A stretch of 64,000 nt of DNA from an uncultured Pseudomonadota bacterium (GCA_903885375.1 CAISIK010000014.1:143151-207150), one strand, 5' to 3'. Shown: positions 35,801 to 46,916, numbered from the stretch's first letter. Numbers and translations are program-made. Notes: generated by a model from the sequence alone, not told the origin.

Positions 35801-37187
35801 CGATGCCTCCGGCACCGTGAACCCCGGCGCCTCCGAAACGGTGGGCGACGCGATCGACGCCGACTGCGATGGCACCGAGCTCTGCTACGAGGATGGCGAC
35901 AGCGACAGCTACCACAACAACGTGGTCGTCTCCTCGGCCGACGTCGACTGCGCCGGCGCCGGCGAGCTCGGCTACACGGCCGTGGATGGCGACTGCAACG
36001 ACGCCGACGCCAGCGTGAACCCCGGCGCCACCGAGACCGCGGGCGACGAGGTGGACTCCGACTGTGATGGCACCGAGCTCTGCTTCACCGACGCCGACCT
36101 CGATGGTTACTCCAGCAGCGACGGCGCCACCGTGAGCTCCGCCGACATCGACTGCACCGCCTCCGGCGAGGCCTCGGCCCTCACGCCGGCCGGCGACTGC
36201 GACGATGCCGACGTGGCCTACAACCCCGGCGCGCCCGAAGCCTGCGACGACACGGTCGACTACAACTGCGATGGCAGCGTGTCCTACGAGGACAACGACG
36301 GCGACGGCGTGGCGGCCTGCAACGACTGCGACGATGCCAACTCGCTCGCCTACCCGGGCGCGGTGGAAGTGGTCGGCAACGGTGTAGACGAGGACTGCGA
36401 CGGCGGCGAGCTCTGCTACGTGGACAACGACGGCGACGGCGCCCGCGTGGACGACACCACGGTGGTCTCCTCCGATGCCGCGTGTGATGCCGCTGGCGAA
36501 GCCGGCGACACCTCCGTGTCGGGCGACTGCAACGACGCCGACCCCGCCTACTTCCCCGGCGCGCTCGAAGAGGACTGCACCGATCCCAACGACTACAACT
36601 GCGACGGCTCGGTCGGCTACGCCGACTCCGACGGCGACGGTTGGGTGGCCTGCGAGGAGTGCGACGATCTCAACGCCCTCATCAACCCCGACGGCGTGGA
36701 GGTCTGCAACGAGGCCGACGACGACTGCAACGGCGCGGTGGATGATGGCGCCTTCGATGCGAGCGAGTGGTACGCGGACGAGGACTCCGACAGCTACGGC
36801 AACGCGGAGATCAGCACCCTGAGCTGCGGCCAGCCCACCGGGTACGTGTCCGACAGCAGCGACTGCGACGACGCCACGAACTCCGTGCACCCCGGTGCCG
36901 AAGAGGTCGCGAACGACGGCGTGGACCAGGACTGCGACGGCGCCGACCTCGAGGACACCGGCGACACGGGCGACACCGGCGACACGGGTGACACCGGCAG
37001 CACCGACACGGGCGACACCGGCACCGACGAGCCGGGACCGATCGACACGGGCAACGGTGGCGACACCGACGACGTGGCGGGCGGCGGCGGCTGCGGCTGC
37101 GACACGCCGGATGGCAGCGGCGCGGCCGCCGGGGCGGCCCTCGTGCTCGCCGGTCTGGCAGTCTCGCGTCGCCGTCGGATGAAGTAG
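32805..37187 (+). CDS. FG-GAP (integrin alpha-like) and MopE/DCDD repeat surface protein with MYXO-CTERM-like tail
   Basis: Repeats like [33 protein letters not shown]; many D(C)DDxxxxxNPGAxE..GDxxDxDCDG..CYxDxDx[12 protein letters not shown] linker; C-term [34 protein letters not shown]. Confidence 0.85.
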   Translation: MYMPLLFIPLVHLLACSQNVAEPAAEPLSLAPTSSAARNAPSVLDVDGRAFAGFQGGYAFDNGKWGLRGQLDADGAHFGAGESAFSLNFATWGREGDLLPVEAVTPELGGCGPEVLPSGDCSRLVEFNHVGVTQWWANIDAGVEQGWTLDERPAGEGPLVLNLEVEGADVEGDESEVYFTTASGQAWRYANLAAWDSRGDALDAWFEIGEDGVRIVVDDADALWPIMIDPLLTTASATMDGEAVNNAFGYAVEAAGDVNGDGFDDMIVGAYGYSSNTGRVYLFHGSASGVSTTAATTLTGSAASSFFGAAVRGAGDVNGDGYDDVIVGAYGLSQATVYFGSSAGITTTGAVTLSGSSSSTGFGVGVGAADVNGDGYSDALVGEYKYSTNIGRLSVYHGSAAFDSTADTQIGGGVASYFGWSVDGAGDVNNDGYEDVVVGAYYYSSYKGRAYVIHGGSAGLDAAATTTLTGGSSNYYLGYDVAGAGDVNGDGYDDIIASMYGYGSAQGRAQVYHGSAAGVDTSVDLNLDGATASAEYGFAVDGGFDVNGDGYSDVIVGERKQGGNVGAAYVYTGSSSGLSSTADTTFTGTAGAQFGRSVAALGDVNGDGYGDVAAGGSALTTSTGRVWVFHGYADDDGDGYYVGGNGTDQDCDDTDAAINPGATETAGDGVDQDCDGGETCYADADSDSYRTSTTVTSADEDCADAGEALSTVTSGDCDDSLSTVNPGATETVGDQVDQNCDGSETCYTDADADTYRSSSATVASADSDCVDSGEAASTVRSGDCDDARFWINPGRPELTGNNYDENCDGAATCYSDADNDGYTDRTTVASADTDCADSGEALSTDPTGDCDDSNSSIRPGGTEICDAADADEDCDGASDDDDTSTSAASKSSFYSDADLDTYGDSGSTVLACDESAGVTTDSSDCDDTDASVNPGASEVCDPADVDENCNGVADDFDASASGTSTWYADGDSDAYGDAASTVSSCDQPAGYVDVAGDCNDASGTVNPGASETVGDAIDADCDGTELCYEDGDSDSYHNNVVVSSADVDCAGAGELGYTAVDGDCNDADASVNPGATETAGDEVDSDCDGTELCFTDADLDGYSSSDGATVSSADIDCTASGEASALTPAGDCDDADVAYNPGAPEACDDTVDYNCDGSVSYEDNDGDGVAACNDCDDANSLAYPGAVEVVGNGVDEDCDGGELCYVDNDGDGARVDDTTVVSSDAACDAAGEAGDTSVSGDCNDADPAYFPGALEEDCTDPNDYNCDGSVGYADSDGDGWVACEECDDLNALINPDGVEVCNEADDDCNGAVDDGAFDASEWYADEDSDSYGNAEISTLSCGQPTGYVSDSSDCDDATNSVHPGAEEVANDGVDQDCDGADLEDTGDTGDTGDTGDTGSTDTGDTGTDEPGPIDTGNGGDTDDVAGGGGCGCDTPDGSGAAAGAALVLAGLAVSRRRRMK
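36951..37026 (+). repeat. Tandem DTG (Asp-Thr-Gly) coding repeat
   Basis: gaggacaccggcgacacgggcgacaccggcgacacgggtgacaccggcagcaccgacacgggcgacaccgg = [24 protein letters not shown]. Confidence 0.85.
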
Positions 37188-37191
37188 TCCC

Positions 37192-39111
37192 GTGGCGCGT
37201 GCCGTGGCGCATGCGCCTTTCCTGCCGATGACGCGCGAGGAAGCCGGCGGCGACCTCGACGTCATCCTCGTGACGGGCGATGCCTACGTGGATCACAACA
37301 CGTTCGGCGTCGCCCTGATCGGTCGCTGGCTGGAGGCGCACGGCTTCTCGGTGGGCGTGATCTCCCAGCCGGACTGGGACGACGTCGACGCGTACCGTGT
37401 GCTCGGCCGTCCCCGGCTCTTCTTCGGCGTGACCTCGGGCCAGATGGACTCGATGGTCAACCACTACACCGCGGCGCGGCGCATCCGGAACGATGACGCC
37501 TACAGCCCCGGCGGCGAGGCCGGCCGCCGGCCCGACCGCGCGTGCATCGCCTATGCCAACCGCGCCAAGCAGGCCTTCCCGGGCGTGCCCGTGGTGCTCG
37601 GCGGCGTGGAAGCCTCCTTGCGTCGTTTCGCCCACTTCGACTACTGGCAGGACCGCCTCCGTCGCAGCATCCTGCTCGACGCGAAGGCCGACCTGCTGGT
37701 GTACGGCATGGGCGAGCTGGCGGTGGTGGAGATCGCCGAGCGGCTCGCCGCGGGCAAGGGCATCGATGGGTGCCGGGACATCCCGGGAACCGCGTGGGCC
37801 CTCGGCATGAAGACGCCGCGCCCCGACATGGCGGTGCTCGAGGTGCCGAGCTTCGAGCAGTGCGTGGCCGATCCCGCATCCTTCAACCGGCTCACGGTGA
37901 TGATGTACCGGGAGTCGAACCCGAGCTGCGCCGAGGCCCTCGTTCAGTCCCATGGCGACCGCGCCGTGTGGTGCAACCCGCCGGGGCGCATCCTCGAGAG
38001 CCACGAGCTCGACCGGCTCTACGAGCTCCCCTACGCCAACGCGGCGCACCCGGCGTACCGGGCGCCCATCCCCGCCTTCGAGAGCATCCGCGGCAGCATC
38101 ACCGTGAATCGCGGCTGCTCTGGCGGGTGCAGCTTCTGCGCGCTCACCCTGCACCAGGGGAAGGACGTGGTCAGCCGCAGCAAGCCCAGCGTGATGCGCG
38201 AGGTGAAGGGGCTTGTGCAGCAGAAGGGCTTCAACGGCGTCATCAGCGACCTCGGCGGCCCGACCGCGAACATGTTCCACATGCGGTGCAAAGACGAAGC
38301 CGCGAACGCGGTCTGTCGCCGGGTGTCCTGCCTGCATCCGGTGCGGTGCAAGCACTACGGCACCGACCACAAGCCCTTCGTCGACCTGCTGCGCGAGGTG
38401 AGGACCCTCCCCGGCGTGAAGCGGGTCTTCGTGAACTCGGGCCTGCGCTACGACCTGGCCGCGCTCGATGGTGAGGTGGTGGAGGAGATCGCCCGCTACC
38501 ACGTATCGGGCACGCTCACGACAGCGCCGGAGCACGTGTCGTCGCGCGCGCTGCACCACATGCGGAAGCCGGAGATCACCCACTTCGCCGAGTTCATCCG
38601 CCGGTTCGAGGCGGCTTCGGCCGAGGCGGGCAAGAAGCAGTTCATCGTGCCCTACTTCCAGTGCGGCCACCCGGGCACGGGCCCGGAAGAGGCCATCGAG
38701 CTGGCGGTCTACATGAAGCGGAACAACCTCCGCTGCAGGCAGGTCCAGCTCTTCATGCCCACGCCCGGAACCATCAGCACCGCGATGTACTACACGGGCA
38801 TCGACCCCTACACGAAGGTGCCCGTGGCCGTGGCGCGAGGCCACAAGGAGCGCGCCCGTCAGCGCGCGCTCATGTTCTGGTGGAAGCGTGAGGAGTGGCC
38901 GGCGGTGCGGGAGGCGCTCCAGACCTGGAATCGGCGCGACCTCATCGGCATGGGCCCCGATTGCCTCGTTCCCCCCGGCCCCGCGCGCGGAAACTGGCAA
39001 CGGGGGCCGCGCCCCGGCGACTCCACCGGCATGGGGATGCAGGTGGAGCGCGCCAGCCGCGAGGAGATCGACGAAGCCCGGTGGGAGGGGCTCGCCGGCT
39101 CGGCGACCTGA
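37192..39111 (+). CDS. YgiQ-family radical SAM protein
   Basis: [99 protein letters not shown] (CxxxCxxC). GTG start. Confidence 0.94.
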   Translation: MARAVAHAPFLPMTREEAGGDLDVILVTGDAYVDHNTFGVALIGRWLEAHGFSVGVISQPDWDDVDAYRVLGRPRLFFGVTSGQMDSMVNHYTAARRIRNDDAYSPGGEAGRRPDRACIAYANRAKQAFPGVPVVLGGVEASLRRFAHFDYWQDRLRRSILLDAKADLLVYGMGELAVVEIAERLAAGKGIDGCRDIPGTAWALGMKTPRPDMAVLEVPSFEQCVADPASFNRLTVMMYRESNPSCAEALVQSHGDRAVWCNPPGRILESHELDRLYELPYANAAHPAYRAPIPAFESIRGSITVNRGCSGGCSFCALTLHQGKDVVSRSKPSVMREVKGLVQQKGFNGVISDLGGPTANMFHMRCKDEAANAVCRRVSCLHPVRCKHYGTDHKPFVDLLREVRTLPGVKRVFVNSGLRYDLAALDGEVVEEIARYHVSGTLTTAPEHVSSRALHHMRKPEITHFAEFIRRFEAASAEAGKKQFIVPYFQCGHPGTGPEEAIELAVYMKRNNLRCRQVQLFMPTPGTISTAMYYTGIDPYTKVPVAVARGHKERARQRALMFWWKREEWPAVREALQTWNRRDLIGMGPDCLVPPGPARGNWQRGPRPGDSTGMGMQVERASREEIDEARWEGLAGSAT

Positions 39112-39755
39112 TGGACTGGGCGCCCCGCGAGGGCGAGCGGCTCGAATACGTAGCCACCTGGAACGGCCTCGAAGCCGGGCGGGCCGTGGCGGAGACGCAT
39201 GCGGACGGCGCGCACTGGACCACCAAGGTGGAGAGCCGCTCCGCCGACTGGCTCGCGTTCCTCTACCCGGTGAACGACGTGGTCACGTCGGTGTGGGCGC
39301 TCGATGGCGGGAGCGTTTCTTACACCACGCGCTACCGGGAGGGCGGGTTCCAGCAGGACCAGGTCCTTCGGTTCGGGGTGGGCAGCGTGGCGGTGGACCG
39401 ACGCCAGTACGTGCGTGGCGCGTGGAAGGACTCCTCCGCCACCATCCTCGCCCCCGAAGGCGCCGACGACCCACTCTCGGCCGTCCTGCACCTGCGCTCG
39501 GGGGGCCCGGGCGACCGCCGGCTCGACGTGGTGGCTGGGCGCCGGAGCGTGCCCGTCTACGTGAGCGACGCGGGCCTCGACGCCGTGGAGGGCCGCTCCG
39601 CGCGGCGCTACGAGCTCCGCACCCGCGACGAGGGGGTCCTGCGCGACCGCATCACCGCCTGGATCACCGAGGACGAGGCGCGCATCCCCGCGAAGGCAGT
39701 CGTGCACACCCGCGCGGGCGCCGTCACCGTGACGTGGGTGCCACCCGCTCGATGA
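39111..39755 (+). CDS. DUF3108-type protein
   Basis: [60 protein letters not shown]; 1-nt TGATG overlap with the upstream gene. Confidence 0.65.
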   Translation: MDWAPREGERLEYVATWNGLEAGRAVAETHADGAHWTTKVESRSADWLAFLYPVNDVVTSVWALDGGSVSYTTRYREGGFQQDQVLRFGVGSVAVDRRQYVRGAWKDSSATILAPEGADDPLSAVLHLRSGGPGDRRLDVVAGRRSVPVYVSDAGLDAVEGRSARRYELRTRDEGVLRDRITAWITEDEARIPAKAVVHTRAGAVTVTWVPPAR

Positions 39756-41661
39756 TCACGGACTCGATGACGTCTTCCGTGTCGATGCTGCGGGCGGTGG
39801 AGAGCCCGGAGACGAGGCGCCCGAAGACGGTGTAGCCGAAGTCGAGGTGGGGCTGCGGCGAGGTGGTGATGAACCACTGGCTGCTGCCCGTGTCGGGGCC
39901 GGACAGGGCCATGCCGACGGTGCCTGCGGTGTAGGGCTCGGTGGAGAGCTCGTCGGGGATGACGCCCTCGGAGCCGCCCCAGCCATCGCCGCGGGGATCG
40001 CCCGTCTGGATCACGAAGTCGGAGACGACGCGGTGGAAGGTGAGGCCGTTGAAGTAGCCAGACTCCGCCAGGGTGGCGAAGTTCCACACGGTGAGCGGGG
40101 CCACGTCGGGGAGGAGCTGGATGCGCAGCTCGCCCTCGCTGGTCATCACGCGGGCGGAGCGGATGAGATCGACCTCCGCGAGGGTGGGCAGCGCCCGCAC
40201 GGGATGGCGCCGATTCGGCGGGTCGGCGCCCACCGTGACGCGCAGCCGGGGAACGGCCTCCGACAGCTCGGGCAGCCACAACCACTGCTTGAGGGCCGAC
40301 TTGGCGTCGGGGTTCGCGCGGGGGAGACGGCCGGTGGTGTAGAGCGCATCGAGCGCGCGCACGGCGGCGACTCCGGCAGCCCGGCTCGTGTCCTTGCCGT
40401 TGAGGATGGCGAGCAGCGGCCGCTCAAAGGAGGGGTCGGGGTGAAGGACGGCCGACTCGGCGGCGGCGGCGGCGATCACCCCGTCGGAGGCGGCGAGGAG
40501 CTCGGAGATTTCGTTGGGGCGCGGGGGAGTGGCCTCATCGAGCAGGACCCCCGTGGCGGCGCTGCGCAGGCGGGCATCGCGGTGGCGCAACGCCACCCGC
40601 AGGAGCCGCGGCCGCGACTTCATCGACTCCACCGAGGCGATGCGCACCGCGAGGGGTTGGCCGTCCTTCTGGTACTCCTCGGCGGGGGAGGGGAGCTTCC
40701 CGCGCTTGGCGAGGGCTTCCAGGGCGGCGGCGCGCTCGGCGGGGGCGCCATGGGCGAGGGCCGCGAGGAGCGGCGCATCCTGCACATCGGCGCAGTCGGC
40801 GGCGGCACGAACGGCGTCGGTACGGACGCCCGGCGACTCGTCGGCGAGCAGCGGGCCGAGCACGCCCGGCACGCATCCCGACTTCGAGAGCGCCCGCACG
40901 GCCGCGAGGCGCACCTCGGCCGCATCATCGCGGGCCGCGGCAGCGAGGAACTCGGGCGCGCCGGGCTGTTCGCCCACGGCGCGGACCAACCACGCCCGGA
41001 TCCGGGCATCCCCATCCTTGAGCGCCATCTTGCGGAGGCGCGCCACGAGGGCCGCCGGCGGCGAGACGAGCGCGGTGCGGGAGAGGGCCCACGCCGCCCG
41101 ATGCCGGCTCTCGTCGAAGAAGGTGGCCCGCTGGCCGGGCCCGCCGCGGGAGATCGGGAACCGGCCAATCACGTCGACCAGCGCGGTCACGGTCTCGGGG
41201 CTGCCGGCGCTGGCCACCTTGCGAACGCCCATCCGGCCGAGCGCCGTCGCGGCTTCGACCACGTGCGGGCCGGCGAGGGCCTCGACCAGGCGGGACGCAT
41301 CCTCCAGCTCGCCCACGCGCCCCAGCGCCACCACGAGCGCGGCCTGCACTCGCGGGTCGGCTTCCAGACGGAGCCGCGCGCGCAGGAGGCCAACGCTATC
41401 GGGAGAGGCGCCGAGCGCTACGGCCGCGGCCTCGCGCACGGCGGGGTCGCTGTCGGCGGACAAGCCGGCCAGTTCGGTGGCCGTGGCGTGGAGGCGGCCG
41501 GCGGCGGTGGCCGCGCGGGCGCGGATGGCGGGATCGGCGTCGGCAAAACTCGCGGCGAGGGCCGAGACCGGCAGTCGGTGGACCTCCACCTGCCAGATCA
41601 GCTCGGCCGCGGGGCCCGGAGCCGCGAGCGCGAAGGCCGCGATGAGGTGCAAAACGCCCAC
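39724..41661 (-). CDS. HEAT-repeat protein fused to C-terminal cyclophilin-type peptidyl-prolyl isomerase
   Basis: N-term repeats DPAIRARAATAAGRL, DPAVREAAAVALGAS, DPRVQAALVVALGRV. C-term MTSEGELRIQLLPDVAPLTVWNFATLAESGYFNGLTFHRVVSDFVIQTGDPRGDGWGG..GMALSGPDTGSSQWFITTSPQPHLDFGYTVFGRLVSG. Confidence 0.9.
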   Translation of the reverse strand: MGVLHLIAAFALAAPGPAAELIWQVEVHRLPVSALAASFADADPAIRARAATAAGRLHATATELAGLSADSDPAVREAAAVALGASPDSVGLLRARLRLEADPRVQAALVVALGRVGELEDASRLVEALAGPHVVEAATALGRMGVRKVASAGSPETVTALVDVIGRFPISRGGPGQRATFFDESRHRAAWALSRTALVSPPAALVARLRKMALKDGDARIRAWLVRAVGEQPGAPEFLAAAARDDAAEVRLAAVRALSKSGCVPGVLGPLLADESPGVRTDAVRAAADCADVQDAPLLAALAHGAPAERAAALEALAKRGKLPSPAEEYQKDGQPLAVRIASVESMKSRPRLLRVALRHRDARLRSAATGVLLDEATPPRPNEISELLAASDGVIAAAAAESAVLHPDPSFERPLLAILNGKDTSRAAGVAAVRALDALYTTGRLPRANPDAKSALKQWLWLPELSEAVPRLRVTVGADPPNRRHPVRALPTLAEVDLIRSARVMTSEGELRIQLLPDVAPLTVWNFATLAESGYFNGLTFHRVVSDFVIQTGDPRGDGWGGSEGVIPDELSTEPYTAGTVGMALSGPDTGSSQWFITTSPQPHLDFGYTVFGRLVSGLSTARSIDTEDVIESVIIERVAPTSR

Positions 41662-41681
41662 GTCCGGCGTACGTCACCCGG

Positions 41682-42242
41682 ATGAAGGACTCGGGCAAGC
41701 CCGTCGATACCATTGCCGCCGCGCTGGCGGCCCGAAGCCGGGGCGAGGTGAAGCAGGCCGGGGCGTGGCTCGACCGCGCGGACGGCGAGGTGAGGCGTGC
41801 CCTCGTGGAGCGCGCCATGGCCACCGGCGCGGCCGTGCCCGAGGACTGGGAGGAGCTCGACGGAAAGCGCCTCCTGCGGGCGCTGCTCGCCCGCGAGGAG
41901 GAGGCGCGGGAGCGCACCACGCCCATCGCCCGTGACGAGGCCTTCGTGTGCGCCAACTGCGCGCGCGAGGTCCCGGCCGGCGGCCGGCGGCCGCGGGACC
42001 ACTGCCCCTGGTGCCTCCGCTCCCTGCACGTGGATGTGGTCCCGGGCGACCGCGCGGCCGGATGCGGCGGGCTGCTCGTGCCCATCGCGCTGGAGCAGGG
42101 GCGGAAGGGGATGAGCCTGCGCTACCGCTGCGCGCGGTGCGGCGAGGAGCGGCGGAACCGGGTGCTCGACGACGTGGACCCCCCCGACTCCCAGATCGCG
42201 CTGCTTGCCCTCGTGCGGGCCCGGGCGCACCCGCCGGATTAG
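41682..42242 (+). CDS. RNHCP-domain zinc-ribbon protein
   Basis: FVCANCAREVPAGGRRPRDHCPWCLRSLHVDVVPGDRAAGCGGLLVPIAL..LRYRCARCGEERRNRVLDDVDPPDS. Confidence 0.85.
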   Translation: MKDSGKPVDTIAAALAARSRGEVKQAGAWLDRADGEVRRALVERAMATGAAVPEDWEELDGKRLLRALLAREEEARERTTPIARDEAFVCANCAREVPAGGRRPRDHCPWCLRSLHVDVVPGDRAAGCGGLLVPIALEQGRKGMSLRYRCARCGEERRNRVLDDVDPPDSQIALLALVRARAHPPD

Positions 42243-42251
42243 CGTCCGGCC

Positions 42252-44051
42252 GTGCCCATGCGTCAGCTGTGGATCCTCGTGTCCTTCCTCGTGCTCCTGG
42301 GCATGGTCTTCTCCACGCTCGGGGGGCCCTTCGGCAAGCTGCAAGGTACGCGCCGGGTGGAGATGCCCGAGCTCGTGGCGCTCGTGGAGAAGGGGGAGAT
42401 CGAGTCGGTGTCGATGCGGGGGCCCGCCATCACAGCCACCACGAAGTCCGGCGAGCGCCTGAGCACCCTCGGACCCGAGCGCTCCGATCACTACATCGCC
42501 TACTTCACCGAGCACGGCGTGGTGCCCAGCTTCCAGCGCACCGAGGAGCAGTGGGTGCAGCTCGCCTCGGTGGTCCTGCCCACGCTGCTCATGGCGGGCA
42601 TCGCGTTCTTCGTGTTCCGCCAGATGCAGGCGGCCAACGGGCGCGCGATGAACTTCGGGAAGTCGCGGGCGCGGCTCCAGGCCGCCGGCGGCCCGCGGGT
42701 GACGTTCGCCGACGTGGCCGGGTGCGACGAGGCCAAGCAGGAGCTCGAGGAGATCGTGCTCTTCCTCAAGGACCCGCAGCGCTTCACGCGCCTCGGCGGC
42801 CGCGTGCCCAAGGGGCTGCTCCTCATGGGGGCGCCGGGGTCGGGCAAGACCCTCCTCGCGCGGGCCGTGGCCGGCGAGGCGGGCGCGCCCTTCTTCAACC
42901 TCTCCGGCTCGGAGTTCGTGGAGATGTTCGTGGGGGTGGGCGCCTCGCGGGTGCGCGACCTCTTCGAGTCCGCCCGCCGCAAGGCTCCGTGCATCATCTT
43001 CATCGATGAGATCGATGCCATCGGCCGCAACCGCGGCGCCAACGTGAGCGGCGGGCACGAGGAGCGCGAGCAGACGCTCAACCAGCTCCTCGTGGAGATG
43101 GATGGTTTCGAGCCGCACGACGCCATCATCCTCGTGGCCGCCACCAACCGCCCCGACGTGCTCGACCCCGCGCTCCTCCGCCCCGGCCGCTTCGACCGTC
43201 GTGTGGTGGTGCCGCCGCCCGATCTGCGCGGACGGATCGGCATCCTCCGCGTGCACGCCGCCCGATCGCCGCTCGCCCCCGAGGTGGACCTCGAGCGCAT
43301 CGCAAAGGGAACGCCCGGCTTCTCCGGCGCTGATCTCGCGAGCCTCGTGAACGAGGCCGCGCTCTTCGCCGCGCGCGAAGGCAAGCCCCACATCGAGCAG
43401 GGCGACCTCGACCGCGCCAAGGACAAGGTGGCCATGGGCGCCGAGCGCCGCTCGCTCCTGCTCACTCCCGAGGACCGGCGTCGCACCGCCACCCACGAGG
43501 CGGGGCACGCGATCGTGGCACGCTTCGTGCCGGGGTGCGATCCCGTCAACAAGATCACCATCGTTCCCCGTGGTTTCGCGCTGGGGCTCACCGAGTCCTT
43601 GCCCGAGGAGCGCTTCACGGAGAGCCGAACGTTCCGCCTTGCGATGCTGGCGCTCCTGATGGGCGGCCGGAGCGCGGAGGAGGAGGTCTTCGGCGAGCAG
43701 TGGACGGGCGCGGAGAACGACCTGCAGCGGGCCACGCGCCTCGCGCGCTCGATGGTGCTGCTCGCCGGGATGAGCGAGGCGCTCGGCCCGGTGGCCTGGG
43801 GGGCCATGCAGGACGACAGCGGCGGGCCGCGCTTCGGCGGGCCGGACTACTCGGCGCGGACGGCCGAGCGCATCGACGACGAAGTGCGCCGCCTCCTCGA
43901 CGAGGCCCACGATCGCGCCCGCGGCGTGATCCGCGCGCACCGCGCCGCCCTCGACGCCGTGGTGGAGGCGCTGCTCGAGACCGAGACCCTCGACCGCGAG
44001 GAATTCGAGCGCGTCGTGCTCGCCGCGGAGTCGGCGGCGCCGGCGCCATGA
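42252..44051 (+). CDS. ftsH: ATP-dependent zinc metalloprotease FtsH
   Basis: [94 protein letters not shown] zinc motif. Confidence 0.96.
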   Translation: MPMRQLWILVSFLVLLGMVFSTLGGPFGKLQGTRRVEMPELVALVEKGEIESVSMRGPAITATTKSGERLSTLGPERSDHYIAYFTEHGVVPSFQRTEEQWVQLASVVLPTLLMAGIAFFVFRQMQAANGRAMNFGKSRARLQAAGGPRVTFADVAGCDEAKQELEEIVLFLKDPQRFTRLGGRVPKGLLLMGAPGSGKTLLARAVAGEAGAPFFNLSGSEFVEMFVGVGASRVRDLFESARRKAPCIIFIDEIDAIGRNRGANVSGGHEEREQTLNQLLVEMDGFEPHDAIILVAATNRPDVLDPALLRPGRFDRRVVVPPPDLRGRIGILRVHAARSPLAPEVDLERIAKGTPGFSGADLASLVNEAALFAAREGKPHIEQGDLDRAKDKVAMGAERRSLLLTPEDRRRTATHEAGHAIVARFVPGCDPVNKITIVPRGFALGLTESLPEERFTESRTFRLAMLALLMGGRSAEEEVFGEQWTGAENDLQRATRLARSMVLLAGMSEALGPVAWGAMQDDSGGPRFGGPDYSARTAERIDDEVRRLLDEAHDRARGVIRAHRAALDAVVEALLETETLDREEFERVVLAAESAAPAP

Positions 44052-45385
44052 GGCGGAGGCTCCTGGAGGGCGTGGGGCCGGGGGCGCTCGTGGGGGCGGG
44101 CGTGGTGATGCTGCGGCTGCTCGAGGGCGCACTCTCCGGCCGCTGGGGTCACGCCACGGCCCCGTTGGCGGAGGTGGCCGGGTGGCTGCCCTGGCAGCTC
44201 CAGGACAACCTCCGGCACGGCCGCCTGCCGTTCGATGCCAGCGTCTTCGCCGACGGCACGGCTTCGCTGTGGTCGATCACCGGAAACCCGGGCGGCGCGG
44301 TGCTCGCGGCGCCCGTGGTCGCGCTCGTCGGCGCCGCGGCCGGCTCGGTCCTGGTGCCGCTCCTCGGGGTTTTCCTGAACGCCGTGGCCGGCGGGGTCTT
44401 CGGCGCGAAGCACCGGGTACCCTGGATCGGCGCGCTGGCGGCCTCGGCGTCCTGGTGGGCCATGGGGTTCACCCAGGGCACCGGCGCGCAGGTGCTGCTC
44501 GCCCCCGGTCTCCTCGCCGCGGCGTGGGTTGGTGGCTCGCCGCGCCGTGGCGTTGCGCTTGCGCTCCTGGGCGCGCTCATCGCGCCGCTGCCCACGGGGG
44601 CCGCGCTCCTCGCGGCCGGCGAGCTCCCGCTCGGCGCGGCGGCGCTCCTCGGGCTCATGCTGCCTCCGTTGGGCACCTGGGGCGGCGAGGCCTGGGGCGG
44701 GGGCGACCTCGCGTGGTTCGCCGGTGGCGCGGCGCGGGCCCTGCCCCTGACGGCGCTCCTCGCGCTGGCGGGGCTCCTGCGCGGTGCGGGCGGGGCGCGG
44801 GTGGCGGCGGCGGCGGCCGTGCTGGCCCTCGTCGCCGGCTTCCACCCCGCGGCGCTCGCTGGCTTCGAGGTAACCCTCTCCGGCGTGGCTTCGTCGGCAC
44901 CGGCCGCGGCCGCCCTCACGATCCTGCTCGTGGCGGGCGTACGGCTCGCCGGACAGACGGTGCACGCCCAGGCGCGGGCCGCGCTCGTCGGGCTCCTGGC
45001 ACTCGATGCCGCGGGCCCGCTCCTCGCCGGTGGGGGTGCCCTCTGGCACGCCACCAGTCCGCTCCCGACGGCGCTCGAAGCGCTCGCCGACACCCCTCGC
45101 AGCGCCACGGTGCACGTCGTCCCCGCCGCGGCGAACCCGGCCGCCGGCGTGGGCCTCCTCCCGTACCACCGCCAGCTCGTGGGGCGGGCGCCCACGCGCT
45201 CGTCCACCGCGTCGGACACGCCCGAGATGAACCCCGAGCAGGTCCTGTTCACGCTGCGGCGCGAGAACCCCCGGATGGTGCTGCTCCTGACCACCGACGA
45301 CGCCGTGCAGCGCAGCGCCTGGGCCACAAAACTCGGCCCGCCGCGTGAGCTCCGCGACGACATGGCGGTGTGGGCCTGGCCATGA
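44048..45385 (+). CDS. Polytopic membrane protein of unknown function
   Basis: 445 aa, many hydrophobic segments, soluble C-terminal domain (ATVHVVPAAANPAAGVGLLPYHRQLV..MVLLLTTDDAVQRSAWATKLG); ATGA overlap with ftsH and within 4 nt of folP. Confidence 0.7.
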   Translation: MRRRLLEGVGPGALVGAGVVMLRLLEGALSGRWGHATAPLAEVAGWLPWQLQDNLRHGRLPFDASVFADGTASLWSITGNPGGAVLAAPVVALVGAAAGSVLVPLLGVFLNAVAGGVFGAKHRVPWIGALAASASWWAMGFTQGTGAQVLLAPGLLAAAWVGGSPRRGVALALLGALIAPLPTGAALLAAGELPLGAAALLGLMLPPLGTWGGEAWGGGDLAWFAGGAARALPLTALLALAGLLRGAGGARVAAAAAVLALVAGFHPAALAGFEVTLSGVASSAPAAAALTILLVAGVRLAGQTVHAQARAALVGLLALDAAGPLLAGGGALWHATSPLPTALEALADTPRSATVHVVPAAANPAAGVGLLPYHRQLVGRAPTRSSTASDTPEMNPEQVLFTLRRENPRMVLLLTTDDAVQRSAWATKLGPPRELRDDMAVWAWP

Positions 45386-46137
45386 AGCTCATGGCCATCA
45401 TCAACGCCACCCCCGACAGCTTCAGCGATGGGGGCGCCTACGACCCGCTCGAGGCCGGACTCCGGCTGGTCGAGCAGGGGGCCGACTGGGTGGACGTGGG
45501 CGGCGAGAGCACGCGCCCCGGCGCCGCGCCGCCGGGCGAGGAGGAGGAGCTGCGGCGGGTGATCCCCGTGGTCCGTGGGCTCGGCGCCCGCGGCGCGAAT
45601 GTGTCGATCGACACCCGGCACGCGCGGGTGGCCGCCCTCGCGATCGAGGCGGGGGCGCGCCTCGTGAACGACGTGAGCGGCGGCGAGGACCCCGGAATGT
45701 TCCCCGTGGTGGCCCGGGCGGGCCTTCCCATGGTCATCATGCACATGAGGGGAACACCCGCAACGATGCGAGATCACACGGACTACGTGGACTTGGTGTC
45801 GGAGGTATGGTCGGCGTTGGCCGAGCGTCGGCGCCAGGCCCTCGCGGCGGGCGTGCCGGAGGTGTGGATCGATCCGGGCATCGGTTTCGCGAAGACAGCG
45901 GAGCAGAGCCTCCTGCTCCTGCGCTCGCTCCGCGGCCGCGACAACCACGATGTCCTGGTGGGCGCCTCGCGCAAGAGCTTCATCGGGAGCATCACCGGGC
46001 AGGCCGTGGCGGCGGAGCGCGTCGAGGGCTCCCTCGCGGTCGCGATACACTGCGCGCAGGAGGGCGTGGGGATGTTGCGGGTGCACGACTTCATCGCCAC
46101 CCGGCGCGCGCTCGCCATGTGGGCGGCGCTCGCATGA
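45382..46137 (+). CDS. folP: Dihydropteroate synthase
   Basis: MAIINATPDSFSDGGAYDPLEAGLRLVEQGADWVDVGGESTRPGA..VSIDTRHARVAALAIEAGARLVNDVSGG..PMVIMHMRGTPATM..WIDPGIGFAKT..VGASRKSFIG. Confidence 0.96.
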   Translation: MKLMAIINATPDSFSDGGAYDPLEAGLRLVEQGADWVDVGGESTRPGAAPPGEEEELRRVIPVVRGLGARGANVSIDTRHARVAALAIEAGARLVNDVSGGEDPGMFPVVARAGLPMVIMHMRGTPATMRDHTDYVDLVSEVWSALAERRRQALAAGVPEVWIDPGIGFAKTAEQSLLLLRSLRGRDNHDVLVGASRKSFIGSITGQAVAAERVEGSLAVAIHCAQEGVGMLRVHDFIATRRALAMWAALA

Positions 46138-46916
46138 CCGAGATTCTCGGCCTTTACATCGTGAACCTGCGGCCCTCGGATGTGCTCGACATCCTGATTC
46201 TCTGGTTCGTGCTCTACCAGGCGCTCATCCTGGTTCGGGGCACCCGCGCGCTCCAGTCGCTCCTCGGCCTCGGCGCGGCGCTCCTCCTCTACGTGCTGGC
46301 GGGGCAGCTCGAGCTCTACGCGGTGCACTGGATGCTCGAGAAGTTCCTCGAGTTCTTCCCGCTGGCCGTGCTCATCCTGTTCCAGGCCGACATCCGCCGC
46401 GGCCTCGCGGGCGCCGGCGGGCGGCTCTTCCCCGCGTTCGCCCAGGCCGCCGATCAGGGCGCAATGGAGGAGATCATCCGCGCGAGCTTCCTCCTCGCCA
46501 GCCGCCGGATCGGCGCGCTCATCGCGGTGGAGCGCGAGGCAGCGTTGCAGGACTACGCCGACAGCGGAAACCGCATGAGCGCGCGCGTATCGAGCGAGCT
46601 CCTGCTGGCCATCTTCCACCCCACGAGCCCCCTGCACGACGGCGCGGTGGTCGTGCAGCACGGCCAGATACTCGCCGCCAAGGTCTTCCTGCCGCTCTCG
46701 CTCAGCAAGGAGGTGAGCCGCTTCGTGGGCACGCGGCACCGCGCCGCGATCGGGCTCACCGAGGAGACCGACGCCGTCGTGGTCGTGGTGAGTGAAGAGC
46801 GCGGCACCGTGGGCGTGGCGGTGGCCGGCGAGATGCGCACGGCGAACGATCCCAACGAGCTGCGGCAGCGGCTCCTCGAAGCCTTCGACTCGCGAGCCGC
46901 GGCGGAGAAGGAATGA
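46134..46916 (+). CDS. cdaA: Diadenylate cyclase
   Basis: Three N-terminal TM segments; MEEIIRASFLLASRRIGALIAVER..HPTSPLHDGAVVVQHGQILAAKVFLPLS..GTRHRAAIGLTEETDAVVVVVSEERGTVGVA (DGA and RHR motifs). Confidence 0.95.
   Translation: MTEILGLYIVNLRPSDVLDILILWFVLYQALILVRGTRALQSLLGLGAALLLYVLAGQLELYAVHWMLEKFLEFFPLAVLILFQADIRRGLAGAGGRLFPAFAQAADQGAMEEIIRASFLLASRRIGALIAVEREAALQDYADSGNRMSARVSSELLLAIFHPTSPLHDGAVVVQHGQILAAKVFLPLSLSKEVSRFVGTRHRAAIGLTEETDAVVVVVSEERGTVGVAVAGEMRTANDPNELRQRLLEAFDSRAAAEKE

Noticed and set aside
32592-37265. 1557-aa minus-strand ORF (Val/Ala/Gly/His-rich)
   Set aside because: Complete antisense shadow of the FG-GAP/MopE gene; composition reflects complemented GAC/GGC codons with no domain logic.
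41598-44132. 844-aa minus-strand ORF antisense to ftsH
   Set aside because: Opposite strand encodes unambiguous FtsH and RNHCP proteins; no motif in this frame.
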